This document shows, piece after piece, positions 17,019-26,029 of a DNA stretch of 64,000 nucleotides. A program made the position numbers and the translations under genes. The DNA lies in the NCBI GenBank assembly GCA_963667375.1, contig OY763323.1, forward strand, positions 1,240,001-1,304,000. Direction: 5' to 3'. Source of the stretch: G963556115 sp963667375. GTDB lineage: Bacteria > Planctomycetota > SZUA-567. The notes beneath the pieces are model-generated. The model ran no database searches and was not told where the DNA came from. It saw nothing but the letters and a program-made list of their open reading frames with translations. How positions within the stretch are numbered: position 1 is the first letter of the stretch; every line of letters begins with the position of its first letter.

Positions 17019-18434
17019 ATGGATGCATTTGCCGTAACAGTTGACCACGAAGAGATGATAGTTTCTATGAAAGCCGGGCTGAAGCTGCCCGGGACTATAA
17101 CGACCAAGAAAGAACTATCTGAATTGCTCAGAGAGAATAATGTTTTTAAAGGTATTAACAAAGAGGAAATTAACCGGGCTTTTGAAGAATTACCAACATT
17201 AGAGGCAGAAAAAAATTATATTGTTGCACAAGGAAAAGCACCGGTAAATGGTGTTGATGGCAGGCTTGAGTTTCATGTTAATGTATCTGGAAAAGCCGAG
17301 TATAGTGCCGGAGATAATTTGGATGGAGAGAGGGTTGATTATAAGAATGCTGTATCAGTAGAGTCTGTTGTTGTCGGGACGCGTCTTTTAACAGTTGTAC
17401 CGCCGACTCTGGGTACCGATGGTTATAATCTTTCAGGAAAGACTCTGGCAGCAAAGAATGGTAAGGAGATTAACGTCGTTCTCAGTGAAGGTACGGAATT
17501 TAACGCTAACCGAACAGAAGTAATTGCCACCAGTCAGGGGCGTCCGGTTTTTTCACATGGTATCTTCTCGGTTCGCTCGGTATATGATGTCTCTGGTGAT
17601 GTCTGTTATGAGACTGGAAATATTAAATTTAATGGACATGTTCATATCTTTGGAGGTGTGCAGGATGAATTTAGTGTAGAAGCGGACAGTGTGGAGATCA
17701 ATGGGGTGGTCGGCAGTGCTGATATTAAGTGTAAGGGGAATATGATCGTTACTGGCGGTGTTAATGGCCGTGGCAAGTCAAATATAATCTGCGGTGGTAA
17801 TGCGGAGATAAAATATATAAATTCTGCGAAAATTGAGGTAAAAGGGAATTTAACGGTTCAAAAGGAAATAGTAAATTCTGAAGTTAAATGCAATGGAAGA
17901 ATCGTGTCAAAGAAGATCATCGGTGGTGAGTCCTATGCTTTGAAAGGTATAGAGGTCGTACAGGCGGGTTCAGAGGTGGGAACACCGACAGTAATGGTTT
18001 CCGGGCATAATTATGAGATAGAACGTATTGAGAATGCTATGGGAGTACTGAGTGCTCAGATTGATGCTACGATAAAGCCGATAAAAAATAATCTTGGAGA
18101 CAGGGAATTCTTCAAAAAACTGGATGCGGAGAAAAAGGATTCTGTAATAAAGGCTTATGCATATTTTACCCGTTTGAAGAGTGCGTATGTAAGACTCATT
18201 CAGGGGCGTGAAACTATAATGAAGAATGATGAATTTACACCTGTAAAAGAAGTGGTAATACTCAAAAGAATGTATCAGGATGTGTTTATTAAAACCAAGT
18301 TGTGTTCGAAGAATTTTATGGTTGAGGTGGGTGGTCCGATCAAGCTGATTGAAGATATTAATAATTCTAGTATTAAGAAGGTGTCGTATGCGCAATCTGC
18401 TGAAGAAGAGATGATGAGTAAAGAAGAGGATTGA
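17019..18434 (+). CDS. FapA-family protein (DUF342, flagellar assembly protein A)
   Basis: The FapA family is linked to polar flagellum assembly and surface signalling, but its biochemistry is poorly defined. The N-terminal ~150 residues match the DUF342 lead domain. The middle has the hallmark segment (TVVPPTLGTDGYNLSGKTL, then EGTEFNANRTEVIATSQGRPVF) followed by a right-handed beta-helix-like series of short repeats (GNIKFNGHVHIFGGV, VEINGVVGSADIKCKGN, IEVKGNLTVQKEIVNSEVKCNG). A helical C-terminal part follows. I start at the ATG at 17019 because TGGGGT lies five bases upstream; an in-frame ATG at 17007 is the alternative. The next gene, a pseudo-receiver, follows after 13 bases, suggesting a functional pair. 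Confidence 0.85.
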   Translation: MDAFAVTVDHEEMIVSMKAGLKLPGTITTKKELSELLRENNVFKGINKEEINRAFEELPTLEAEKNYIVAQGKAPVNGVDGRLEFHVNVSGKAEYSAGDNLDGERVDYKNAVSVESVVVGTRLLTVVPPTLGTDGYNLSGKTLAAKNGKEINVVLSEGTEFNANRTEVIATSQGRPVFSHGIFSVRSVYDVSGDVCYETGNIKFNGHVHIFGGVQDEFSVEADSVEINGVVGSADIKCKGNMIVTGGVNGRGKSNIICGGNAEIKYINSAKIEVKGNLTVQKEIVNSEVKCNGRIVSKKIIGGESYALKGIEVVQAGSEVGTPTVMVSGHNYEIERIENAMGVLSAQIDATIKPIKNNLGDREFFKKLDAEKKDSVIKAYAYFTRLKSAYVRLIQGRETIMKNDEFTPVKEVVILKRMYQDVFIKTKLCSKNFMVEVGGPIKLIEDINNSSIKKVSYAQSAEEEMMSKEED

Positions 18435-18447
18435 AGCGGAGAGAAAA

Positions 18448-18912
18448 ATGGCTGAAGAGAGTGGAATTTATACTATAGAACAGCTTGATGAGCTTGATGA
18501 TAAGATCAACTATATGATTTTTGGGCAGGGGTTTGCCGTTTGTGTGGTGGATACCAAGCCGACACGTCGGCGGACCTTGACTAATATGCTTAAAAAAATC
18601 GGGGTTGAGATTATTGTTGAGGCTGAGACGTATGAAAAGACTCTTGTTGCGATAAAGAAAGTTACTGATAATAAGCTTTTGGTGCTTGCAGAGCTGGAAA
18701 TGCCGGGAAAAATGAATGGTTTTCGTATTATAACCGATATTATGTCGCGTAATAAAGGGATGCGTGGGGTCATACTTACCGATGAACCCAACCCCAAGCT
18801 TGAGCAGATTACCAAGGTTACCAGAGCCATAGAATACCGGGTTAGACCGGTAAAGGAAAGTGATCTCAAGGAGTTGATAACCGGGTTCGGTTTTCGTCTG
18901 GAAAAACCTTAG
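18448..18912 (+). CDS. Receiver-like protein with Glu at the phosphorylation site
   Basis: 154 residues with a CheY-like fold and no output domain. The first strand and acidic pocket appear as FAVCVVDTKP (one Asp, D35, instead of the usual pair). The phosphorylation segment reads LAELEMPGKMNG, so the acceptor Asp of the L-x-D-x-x-M-P pattern is Glu (E82). The switch Thr is kept (GVILTDE) and the conserved Lys-Pro is Arg-Pro (RVRPVK). It is probably not phosphorylated and may be locked in an active-like state or act by binding only. About 28 extra N-terminal residues precede the fold. It is directly downstream of the FapA-family gene. Confidence 0.78.
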   Translation: MAEESGIYTIEQLDELDDKINYMIFGQGFAVCVVDTKPTRRRTLTNMLKKIGVEIIVEAETYEKTLVAIKKVTDNKLLVLAELEMPGKMNGFRIITDIMSRNKGMRGVILTDEPNPKLEQITKVTRAIEYRVRPVKESDLKELITGFGFRLEKP

Positions 18913-19030
18913 CGTTCAGGTCTTTTATAATTATAAGCATATTTATGGTTGCGGATTTTTAAATATGGTATATACTATATGTTGTTGGAAATAGTATTAG
19001 ATTTATCCAATGCATGTAGAGGAGAGTACT

Positions 19031-19570
19031 ATGTCTAAAATATGTGATATCTGCAAAAAAGCCCCGGCGACAGTTCATCTTACCAATATTAATAATAACG
19101 TTAAAACCGAGATGCATATGTGTGAAAGCTGTGCAGAAAAAAATGGTGTGCACATTCATAAGTCATTCTCATTTGAAAAGGTCTTTACTGAGGATAAGCC
19201 GACATCATTGAAGTCTATTGATTTTGTTCTGAATTCCTCATCTTCACCTAGTGAGGATAAGAAAAAGAAGGCTGATATTACCTGTGATAAGTGTGGTATG
19301 AAATGGAAGGATTTTAGAAAAGGCGGGCGTTTCGGCTGTGCGAATGATTATGAAGTCTTTAAAAATGGTCTGATACCGCTTCTTGATGAGATTCATGCTT
19401 CAACCAGTCATCATGTAGGTAAAAGACCGGATCAGAATAAGGAAGATGCACGTTATAGCCTGTTGGTAGAACTGAAACGGAAGCTGCGTGATGCGGTGGC
19501 ACGGGAGGATTATGAACTGGCGGCTAATTTGCGTGATCAGATAGAGGAGTGCAGTAAAAACTCCCGTTAG
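19031..19570 (+). CDS. McsA-like zinc and UVR-motif protein
   Basis: 179 residues resembling McsA, the zinc-binding activator of the protein arginine kinase McsB. Two zinc half-sites at the N-terminus (CDICKKAP and CESCAEKNG) and a third (CDKCGMKWKDFRKGGRFGCAND) match the family. The C-terminal helix pair LVELKRKLRDAVAREDYELAANLRDQIEE is a UvrB/UvrC-type motif. AGAGGAG precedes the ATG at 19031; the longer frame from 19010 lacks a ribosome site. The usual partner mcsB is not adjacent. A terminator follows directly. Confidence 0.83.
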   Translation: MSKICDICKKAPATVHLTNINNNVKTEMHMCESCAEKNGVHIHKSFSFEKVFTEDKPTSLKSIDFVLNSSSSPSEDKKKKADITCDKCGMKWKDFRKGGRFGCANDYEVFKNGLIPLLDEIHASTSHHVGKRPDQNKEDARYSLLVELKRKLRDAVAREDYELAANLRDQIEECSKNSR

Positions 19571-19592
19571 AATTATTTATATGTTTTATGTT

Positions 19593-19623
19593 GCCATCTG
19601 CTTTACCGCGGGTGGCTTTTTTT
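19593..19623 (+). terminator. Rho-independent terminator after the mcsA-like gene
   Basis: 8-bp stem with two G-U pairs, GCCATCTG (19593-19600) / CGGGTGGC (19609-19616), followed by T7. Confidence 0.85.
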
Positions 19624-19640
19624 GTATTGCGGGTGAAAAT

Positions 19641-20924
19641 TTAGAGGCTAAGAAAACTTCTGGCATTGCCATTTAACAGATTGTATATTTCTCGTTCAAT
19701 CTCCTGTTCGGTAACGCGCCAGCCTGTACGGTAAAGATTGGTATATTTTTCCTGTAAAACCTCGGCGATAATCCAGCGCGCATGTGCCCAGCTGCTCAGT
19801 AAGTGTTCATAAACCTCTGATGAGCTGGTGTGAGCGATAAAGCTTGTACCCATCTGCTGAAAATGCTGGCTGATAGTATTTCTGAACGCATCCTGTTCGT
19901 TGAGCGTAAAGCTGTTTGTGAGCGGCATGATATTACGGTTGGCCGCTGCGATTCTGGTGTAGGCAGCGTGGTTTTCCGGATTTTCATCGGTTATGAGAAT
20001 TTTAAGGTCGGGAAATTTTTGTGCCAGACCATTGATATAGGCACAATTAGAGAAATGCAATGGCTGATTAACCTTGAGATTATTTAGTGAAGGCGGTTCA
20101 CTCTCGACTGCAAATGTTATAGATAAAGGCTTATTTTCGGTGAGTAATACCGGTATGATGCATTTCTGCAGTAACTTTTGCAGATCGGTGCTTTTGCTGG
20201 CCAGGCTGATATTTGCGGGAAGTATAAGGTGGATATAGGCGGCCGCCATATTCTTTAGCTGTTTAGAGATAAAATTAATAATTTCAGGGTAGACATTCTT
20301 ATCGAGTGTTCGCTTAACTTGTATGCCGAAATCAGCAAGTTTCTGGTAGGAGTTTTTCCAGTCAGTAGCGATCTCGGTGAGCTCCAGAGCGGCAAAGAAT
20401 CCTGCAGGCGATTTATGACTGGTGAAGTATTTGATAACGTCTTTGGCGAGCGGATTGTAACAGCAGACGATTCCTTCGATGTTTGCATGTTTGAGAATAA
20501 AACTTATATGCTCTTCCTTAGTGGTATTTTTGAAGTGGTTTCGGAAAACTCCAAGATTTCTTGATTTTGGGTCGAGTCCAAGAAGACCGAGTGAAGTAAG
20601 GACGGAGCGTGTTCTCTCACTGATAGGGGTATTGGCAAGGAATAAACGGTGCCAGATAATTTCTGCCTGCAGGCGTAAGGGTAGAGCAATATATTCTTTC
20701 TTGGTGAGCAGCTTGGTTGGATCACTCAAGCTCTGCGGGTAATAGCGGAAAAGTTCTTCAGAGAGTTCCCGGCTCGTAAGCAGCTCGTCTATACCGGTTC
20801 GGAGCAGATTCTGATCGAAACTCGGGGCGTATAGACTTGTCTGGAGGTCGATTGCTGGAGTTTCATGAACAAGATTCCAGATTTTTTCTTTTACTTCATT
20901 CAATGTTGTGATACTGTAGCTCAT
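19641..20924 (-). CDS. Uronate-isomerase-like TIM-barrel protein lacking the HxH metal motif
   Basis: 427 residues related to glucuronate isomerase (UxaC, amidohydrolase fold). Recognisable blocks are AIDLQTSLYAPSFD (25-38), GIDELLTSREL, ISERTRSVLTSLGLLGLDP, and the C-terminal SSWAHARWIIAEVLQEKYTNLYRTGWRV. From memory these follow a branch of UxaC-like proteins in Planctomycetes and relatives. In active members the first strand carries His-x-His for zinc; here the same positions read Gln28-Thr29-Ser30, so that metal pair is gone and isomerase activity is doubtful. I chose the ATG with AGAGGAT upstream. It follows the CheD-receiver gene on the same strand after 76 bases. Confidence 0.68.
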   Translation of the reverse strand: MSYSITTLNEVKEKIWNLVHETPAIDLQTSLYAPSFDQNLLRTGIDELLTSRELSEELFRYYPQSLSDPTKLLTKKEYIALPLRLQAEIIWHRLFLANTPISERTRSVLTSLGLLGLDPKSRNLGVFRNHFKNTTKEEHISFILKHANIEGIVCCYNPLAKDVIKYFTSHKSPAGFFAALELTEIATDWKNSYQKLADFGIQVKRTLDKNVYPEIINFISKQLKNMAAAYIHLILPANISLASKSTDLQKLLQKCIIPVLLTENKPLSITFAVESEPPSLNNLKVNQPLHFSNCAYINGLAQKFPDLKILITDENPENHAAYTRIAAANRNIMPLTNSFTLNEQDAFRNTISQHFQQMGTSFIAHTSSSEVYEHLLSSWAHARWIIAEVLQEKYTNLYRTGWRVTEQEIEREIYNLLNGNARSFLSL

Positions 20925-21000
20925 CTTGATTATCCTCTGTACTAGTTCTTGTATGGGAAAGCAGTGCAATCAATATGTGCCGAATATAGAACAGAACTGT

Positions 21001-21945
21001 TTAGCGTAATTTTTTAGGAACCATGCCGGCAACACGCCTTATTGTTGGAACATACATCGCCTTTACGGTATCCATTCCTTTGTAAAGTTCGAGTGAATCC
21101 TTGTCAATAACTGCCAGTGCACCATATTCATAGGCTTTTTTAGAGATATCCGATGAATCTTTGGCTATTGTGCTGCAGATCACTACTGGCTTGGGAAGAT
21201 ATTGTGAAAGCTTGCGCAGGAATTTCAGCCCGTCCATCTTGGGCATAATTATATCAAGGCTTACAACGTCCGGATCTGAACTGATGATCATATCACGAGC
21301 TTCATATGCATCACCAGCTTCACCACAGACCTCAAGTCCATTGCTGCTTTCGATGGCAGCACGCAGGATCTTGCGGACGAGTGGGGAATCATCAACAATC
21401 AACACCCGAGTGTTTCTGGTTGCGATATCTTTTCTTTTTTGAGCCAGACGTTTGGCTTCATCTGTTTTTATGATAACTTTTGTCTGGACGTTACCGGTCT
21501 CGGTATCGAAATAGATTCTTCTGCCGCTTTTACCGCCAACCTCTTCATCAACAACCTTTATACGGTTGGTCTTAAGAAATTCCCGTGCCATCATAATATT
21601 GCGTGCACCGATATCGCTGCCGGTTCCATTGGAAAGATGGCTGACAACAGCAGCTCCACCGTAGATACCGGCCTGATAATTTCTGACATCAGGGTCAACC
21701 TTCTTCATAAGCCAGAGGATAGTCTGCAGCGATGTATCGCCGTATCTGCCTTTGTCGGTATCACCTGACGGTGAGCGATCCAGAAGAAAATGGTTCATGC
21801 CGCCGCACGGCAGACTTATGTGTTTCAGGGTAACAGAAACACAACTGCCGAGTAAGGTTGCAATCTCACATTTAGTGCGGGAAACATGATACTCTCCGGG
21901 CAGTAAAAATACCTTCTTAGCGTTTTCATTTTCTCTGGTAGACAT
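21001..21945 (-). CDS. CheD - receiver domain fusion
   Basis: Chemotaxis protein of 314 residues joining two activities. Residues 10-165 are CheD, the receptor glutamine deamidase: catalytic Cys35 in LLGSCVSV and His52 in GGMNHF are spaced 17 apart, as in characterised CheD, and GIYGGAAVV follows. Residues about 183-305 form a receiver domain of the CheB type (VLIVDDSPLVRKILR, acceptor Asp in VVSLDIIMPKMDGLKFL, then PKPVVICST). The methylesterase part of CheB is missing. Phosphorylation by CheA could thus control deamidation directly. No other che operon gene is adjacent, and the ribosome site is weak. Confidence 0.9.
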   Translation of the reverse strand: MSTRENENAKKVFLLPGEYHVSRTKCEIATLLGSCVSVTLKHISLPCGGMNHFLLDRSPSGDTDKGRYGDTSLQTILWLMKKVDPDVRNYQAGIYGGAAVVSHLSNGTGSDIGARNIMMAREFLKTNRIKVVDEEVGGKSGRRIYFDTETGNVQTKVIIKTDEAKRLAQKRKDIATRNTRVLIVDDSPLVRKILRAAIESSNGLEVCGEAGDAYEARDMIISSDPDVVSLDIIMPKMDGLKFLRKLSQYLPKPVVICSTIAKDSSDISKKAYEYGALAVIDKDSLELYKGMDTVKAMYVPTIRRVAGMVPKKLR

Positions 21946-21977
21946 GATTGAGGCCTTAATTAAATAGTTTATCGAAG

Positions 21978-22003
21978 GGCTGACCGATTACAGTCGGTCA
22001 GCC
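21978..22003 (-). terminator. Hairpin after the SurA-like gene
   Basis: Perfect 10-bp stem GGCTGACCGA (21978-21987) / TCGGTCAGCC (21994-22003) with a 6-base loop, 10 bases past the minus-strand stop. The tail is only weakly T-rich, so read-through into the CheD fusion is possible. Confidence 0.65.
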
Positions 22004-22012
22004 GGATTGTAC

Positions 22013-23857
22013 TTAATTATTATTCATGTAAAATTTCTCATTTGCCAGCTCGGTTGTTATGTAGGCTGAGAGCCTGGCACCAACTTTAATGGCTGCCGGC
22101 ATTGGAAATTCCGGTTGGTATTGCGAGTTTCCACGGTAGTAGGTTGAAAGCAGAGCTGCAGATACCGGTTTGACATTCTGCGCTGAAATGCTGTCATTAT
22201 CACGTTTGTAAACAACATACATGCTGTAACCGGAGTCAGTCGCATCTTTAACTGGACCGAAGGTCTCGCCTTCAGCAGTAAGACTTAGTTCTGACAGTTT
22301 ACCACCGCGTTCATCATAGAGTGAGGCAAAAGTTCCTTCATTGGTTTTAACTTCTTTGCCGTCTATCTCCTTTTGCTGTTCTTTAAGGGCTGTGGCAGAT
22401 TTTTCAGCTGCTTCTTTGGCCAGATTATCTGCTCTGTTAGCAATCATGGCTTCCTTGATTGAAGCAAGCAGTTCGGTGCTGTCCTTATCTGTAAGCTTAC
22501 GCGGAGAACCACCCTTATAGTCAATGAGTCTTACTTTGCTCAGGATCTTATCCTTTGAGGTGAAAGGAAGATCCATGCCGAACTGACTGTAGCCTTTGAA
22601 GTTTTTGGAGTATTCATCCATAATCTTCTTGGTTGCATCGGTGTTCTTGCTCAGTTTGTCCATTTCGTTGGCATACTGCAGTTTGTTGTCCAGATTGGTC
22701 AGGAAGTATTGTATGCCACTACCGGTGAATACACTGTCATTGGCAATTTCAAAGGCTGTGAGCAACTCTTTACCTGTAGTGCCGACAGTCAGTCCCCGTT
22801 CTTTCAGGCGGGCATCATTGCCAATATCTGCGAGTGAAACCCGGTCGTAATTTTTGTCAACATCCTTTGCATCGATATTCTGAGCCAGACGGTTAAGGAA
22901 ACGGTTGTACTCATTGCCGAAGGTATCCTGAGCGGTCTGAATACGGAAAAAGTAAAGATAGTCCTGGGTAACCTTGTCTTTGATATCAGCTAATTCGGGA
23001 GTTTTGCCGTCGTCATCCTTGTAGCGGTCAATATTCTCTTTGAAGTAGTTTGCAATCAGCTCATCGTTGACTTCAGGTTCAAGTGACTCGACAATCAGCG
23101 GAATAGAGATATACTCAAATTTCCACTTAGCGTCAGTCCAGAGGAACGGATACTTTCTGCGGTACTCGATCTTCTGGTATTCGGCAATGAATTTTTCAGC
23201 GCGGTTTTTCAGCTCAGCTTCTGAGAGATTGTTGAACTCTTCCTGTGAAACCTTGGTGAAATCAGCAACCGGGAAATTAAGCTCTCCATAGGTGATGCTG
23301 GTTTTGTGCATGGTATTGGTAATGTTGGCGAATGACTCAGGGAAGAAGATGGTATTGTCAAGAACATTGAGGAATTTTTTGACCAGCAGCCAGTCTCTTA
23401 CCCCTTTTTTGTATTCATAAACACTTTTCAGGCTTGAGGTCTTTTGGAGAACATTGCTGACAATATCTTCAAGTTCTTTCGCGCTTTCACCTTTATATCC
23501 GAACTGACCTTTGATGTAGGTGGCGACCTCGTCATCAGTAACGATAATTCCTCTCTTCAGGGCTTTGTCCCGCAGAGCCAGAATAATGAACATGGCATTT
23601 GAATCCTGCAGCCATGGGTTCTGACCATCAACTGTGAAATAGACGGGCTGACCTGAATTTACGGCTTGTATGCGACGGTAGAAATCGGAAAAATCCTGAT
23701 AAGAATAAATCTTATTATCAATTTCACCGACTTTGCTGCGATCAGGGTTGTAATCGAACACCTGAGAATAACCAAAGATCATAAATGAAGGGATGACGAT
23801 AATTGCTACTATCCAGTAAATCAATTTTTGCTTATCCCTGAACTTCTGTAACGCCAC
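22013..23857 (-). CDS. SurA/PpiD-like membrane-anchored periplasmic chaperone
   Basis: Probable folding factor for exported proteins, about 614 residues. One N-terminal membrane helix (about 12-30, LIYWIVAIIVIPSFMIFGYS) is followed by a SurA_N-type helical domain (VGEIDNKIYSYQDFSDFYRRIQ, then ALRDKALKRGIIVTDDEVATYIKG). The long periplasmic region lacks a clear complete parvulin (rotamase) core, though NDARLKERGLTVGTTG sits where one could be. The GTG at 23857 has AAAGGTGG five bases upstream; the GTG at 23866 overlaps that site. The topology is like E. coli PpiD. It precedes the CheD-receiver gene on the same strand. Confidence 0.8.
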   Translation of the reverse strand: MALQKFRDKQKLIYWIVAIIVIPSFMIFGYSQVFDYNPDRSKVGEIDNKIYSYQDFSDFYRRIQAVNSGQPVYFTVDGQNPWLQDSNAMFIILALRDKALKRGIIVTDDEVATYIKGQFGYKGESAKELEDIVSNVLQKTSSLKSVYEYKKGVRDWLLVKKFLNVLDNTIFFPESFANITNTMHKTSITYGELNFPVADFTKVSQEEFNNLSEAELKNRAEKFIAEYQKIEYRRKYPFLWTDAKWKFEYISIPLIVESLEPEVNDELIANYFKENIDRYKDDDGKTPELADIKDKVTQDYLYFFRIQTAQDTFGNEYNRFLNRLAQNIDAKDVDKNYDRVSLADIGNDARLKERGLTVGTTGKELLTAFEIANDSVFTGSGIQYFLTNLDNKLQYANEMDKLSKNTDATKKIMDEYSKNFKGYSQFGMDLPFTSKDKILSKVRLIDYKGGSPRKLTDKDSTELLASIKEAMIANRADNLAKEAAEKSATALKEQQKEIDGKEVKTNEGTFASLYDERGGKLSELSLTAEGETFGPVKDATDSGYSMYVVYKRDNDSISAQNVKPVSAALLSTYYRGNSQYQPEFPMPAAIKVGARLSAYITTELANEKFYMNNN

Positions 23858-24066
23858 TTGAGCCACCTTTCTAATTATAAAAGCTATAAAACTTTATGTT
23901 TAGCTGAAAATATACAAACAAATAATGATTATAGTATTATATTCTATGATCGTTTTTACTGCAACTAGTTTTAAAGAATAATTGTTTTACGCTAATAATG
24001 GGCAACAGACTGAAATTTACGATGCGGGCGGCAGCGGTTCTGCGCTGATCATCCGGTGGTAAAGGG

Positions 24067-24095
24067 TTGACTTTTGCAGAATATATGGCAGAATA
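24067..24095 (+). promoter_or_regulatory. Candidate tgt promoter
   Basis: TTGACT (24067-24072), 17-base spacer, AGAATA (24090-24095), 68 bases before the tgt ATG. The -35 is good and the -10 weak. A small hairpin, AATACC / GGTATT, lies just downstream. The rest of the 305-base gap (23858-24162) shows nothing. Confidence 0.3.
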
Positions 24096-24162
24096 TTTTA
24101 AAATAATACCGTCTGTATACTGGTATTAGATTTTTTATATGTAATAACAGATTGAGAGAATA

Positions 24163-25284
24163 ATGCCTAACGCTATTGAATTTACTGTAAATAATAGATC
24201 AGGAAAGGCCAGGAGAGGTGTACTGAAAACTCCGCATGGGGTGGTTAATTCGCCATTTTTCATGACGGTGGGAACGCTGGCTGCGGTTAAGGGGCTGACC
24301 CCTCAGATGCTGCGAGAATGCGGCTGTGAGATCGTTCTTTCCAATACCTATCATCTTTCATTACGCCCCGGGGATGAGCTGGTCCGTGATTTCGGTGGTC
24401 TGAGTAAGTTTATGGGCTGGAATGGACCTACTCTCACCGATAGCGGCGGGTTTCAGGTATATTCACTGGCGCAGATCAATAATATAAGCGATGAGGGGGT
24501 AACGTTTGCCAGTCATATCGATGGCTCCAAAGTATTTATTTCTCCTGAGCGTTCGGTTGAGATACAGCAGAATCTGGGAGCGGACATGTTTATGGCTTTT
24601 GATGAATGTCCTGCCGGTGAGAGCTCACATGACGTGGTGGCGGAGAGTATTGAGAGAACCTACCGCTGGGCGGTGCGTTCAAAAGAGGCCTGGAGTAATC
24701 GTGAGCGTCAGGCGCTGTTTGGGATTGTGCAGGGTGGAATTTACGAGGATTTGAGAAAAAGAAGTGCAGAGCAGATCGTCTCGCTTGATCTTCCAGGAAA
24801 CGCTATCGGCGGGGTGAGTGTCGGCGAGGATCCTGCTGATATTGACCGTATCGTTGAGTATACTGCGGTTCTGCTGCCCGAGAATAAACCGAGGTATCTG
24901 ATGGGAGTCGGCAGGCCACAGGATATAATCCGGGCTATAGGTCATGGTGTTGATATGTTTGATTGTGTAATGCCTACCCGTCATGCCCGCCATGCCGAGG
25001 TCTTTACCCGGCGAGGAAAACTCAAGATTAGAAATCTCAAGTACCGCGATGATCACCGACCGATTGAAGAGACCTGTGACTGTTATGTCTGCCGGAACTT
25101 CTCACGAGGTTATCTGCGCCATCTCTTCATCGCCAGAGAGATGCTTGGACCGATTTATGCGGCAATGCATAATATCAGGTTTTATATCCGAATGCTGGAA
25201 GAAGCGCGACTGGCTATTGAAGAGGATCGCTATGGGGAATTTGCCGCTAAATTTCTGGCTGATATTGAGAGTGGCAATCCGTAA
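24163..25284 (+). CDS. tgt: tRNA-guanine transglycosylase
   Basis: Exchanges guanine 34 for a queuine precursor in tRNAs for Asp, Asn, His and Tyr. The 373-residue length matches bacterial Tgt. LTDSGGFQVYSL carries the first active-site Asp, FDCVMPTRHARHAEVF carries the nucleophilic Asp and tRNA-binding residues, and the zinc site CDCYVC ends with the distal His in RHLF. It is transcribed alone and ends at a terminator shared with tsaC. Confidence 0.97.
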   Translation: MPNAIEFTVNNRSGKARRGVLKTPHGVVNSPFFMTVGTLAAVKGLTPQMLRECGCEIVLSNTYHLSLRPGDELVRDFGGLSKFMGWNGPTLTDSGGFQVYSLAQINNISDEGVTFASHIDGSKVFISPERSVEIQQNLGADMFMAFDECPAGESSHDVVAESIERTYRWAVRSKEAWSNRERQALFGIVQGGIYEDLRKRSAEQIVSLDLPGNAIGGVSVGEDPADIDRIVEYTAVLLPENKPRYLMGVGRPQDIIRAIGHGVDMFDCVMPTRHARHAEVFTRRGKLKIRNLKYRDDHRPIEETCDCYVCRNFSRGYLRHLFIAREMLGPIYAAMHNIRFYIRMLEEARLAIEEDRYGEFAAKFLADIESGNP

Positions 25285-25351
25285 GCTGAATGTTCGCAGC
25301 CGGCGGTACCGCTAAGAATGGAGCTGGAGTATTCTGAGTTTTAAAGTAAAA

Positions 25352-25387
25352 AAAGCCTTCCGCACGATTGTGTTACCGGAAGGCTTT
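25352..25387. terminator. Bidirectional terminator between tgt and tsaC
   Basis: 11-bp stem AAAGCCTTCCG (25352-25362) / CGGAAGGCTTT (25377-25387). The minus-strand side runs into TTTTTTTAC, the plus side into TTTATAATTT. Confidence 0.9.
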
Positions 25388-25418
25388 ATAATTTGAATTA
25401 TAAGCAGACTAGGGTTTA

Positions 25419-26018
25419 TTATTTTCCCTGATATACTTTATTAAGTTCTTCTGCGGTTATTGAACCATGGCGGAATACTTCTATTTCACCCTTATCTGAA
25501 ATACCGGCTACCGTTGAACCCTGACCGATTTCTGATTTTCCGCCGTCAATTATAACTGCTAGTTCATTTTTAAGCTTGTCACTTATTTTGTCAACTGAAT
25601 TTGCCGGTGTTTCAGTTGCAAAATTGGCGCTGGTGGCAATGAGCGCGCCTTTGAGTTCCAGCATCAGCACCCGCAGCCATTTATTATTGGGTATGCGTAG
25701 ACCGCTGGTTCCGCCGTTATGATCTGGAAGGACAAGTGTAAGTGGCCCGGGCCAGAACGCATGCATCAGTGCCTGGGCACCTGAATCGTCGCATTGAGCA
25801 TACTTTTCGGCGTAAGCTACGGTTGGAATCAGTATCTGAAACGGCTTCTCCTGTTCGCGGCCCTTAATTTTGCGGAGCATTTCTACTCCGGTGTCATTGC
25901 CCTGCAGAACGCCGAGTCCGTATACCGTCTCGGTAGGGAAAGCGATGACTTTTCCGTCAAGAAGTGCATCGCAGGCGGTTTTTAGTGATCTGTAGTCTGC
26001 TCTGAGTATTTCAACCAT
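25419..26018 (-). CDS. tsaC: L-threonylcarbamoyladenylate synthase
   Basis: Makes threonylcarbamoyl-AMP from threonine, bicarbonate and ATP, the first step of tRNA t6A37 modification; tsaD of the same pathway is at 43.7 kb. The 199 residues cover the YrdC/Sua5 domain only: IAFPTETVYGLG, the KGREQEKPF loop, FWPGPLTLVL, ALIATSANFATETPA, and GSTVAG near the C-terminus. There is no C-terminal Sua5 extension. It is the last gene of folD-hydrolase-purD-tsaC, 11 bases after purD. Confidence 0.95.
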   Translation of the reverse strand: MVEILRADYRSLKTACDALLDGKVIAFPTETVYGLGVLQGNDTGVEMLRKIKGREQEKPFQILIPTVAYAEKYAQCDDSGAQALMHAFWPGPLTLVLPDHNGGTSGLRIPNNKWLRVLMLELKGALIATSANFATETPANSVDKISDKLKNELAVIIDGGKSEIGQGSTVAGISDKGEIEVFRHGSITAEELNKVYQGK

Positions 26019-26029
26019 GGTAGTCTCCC

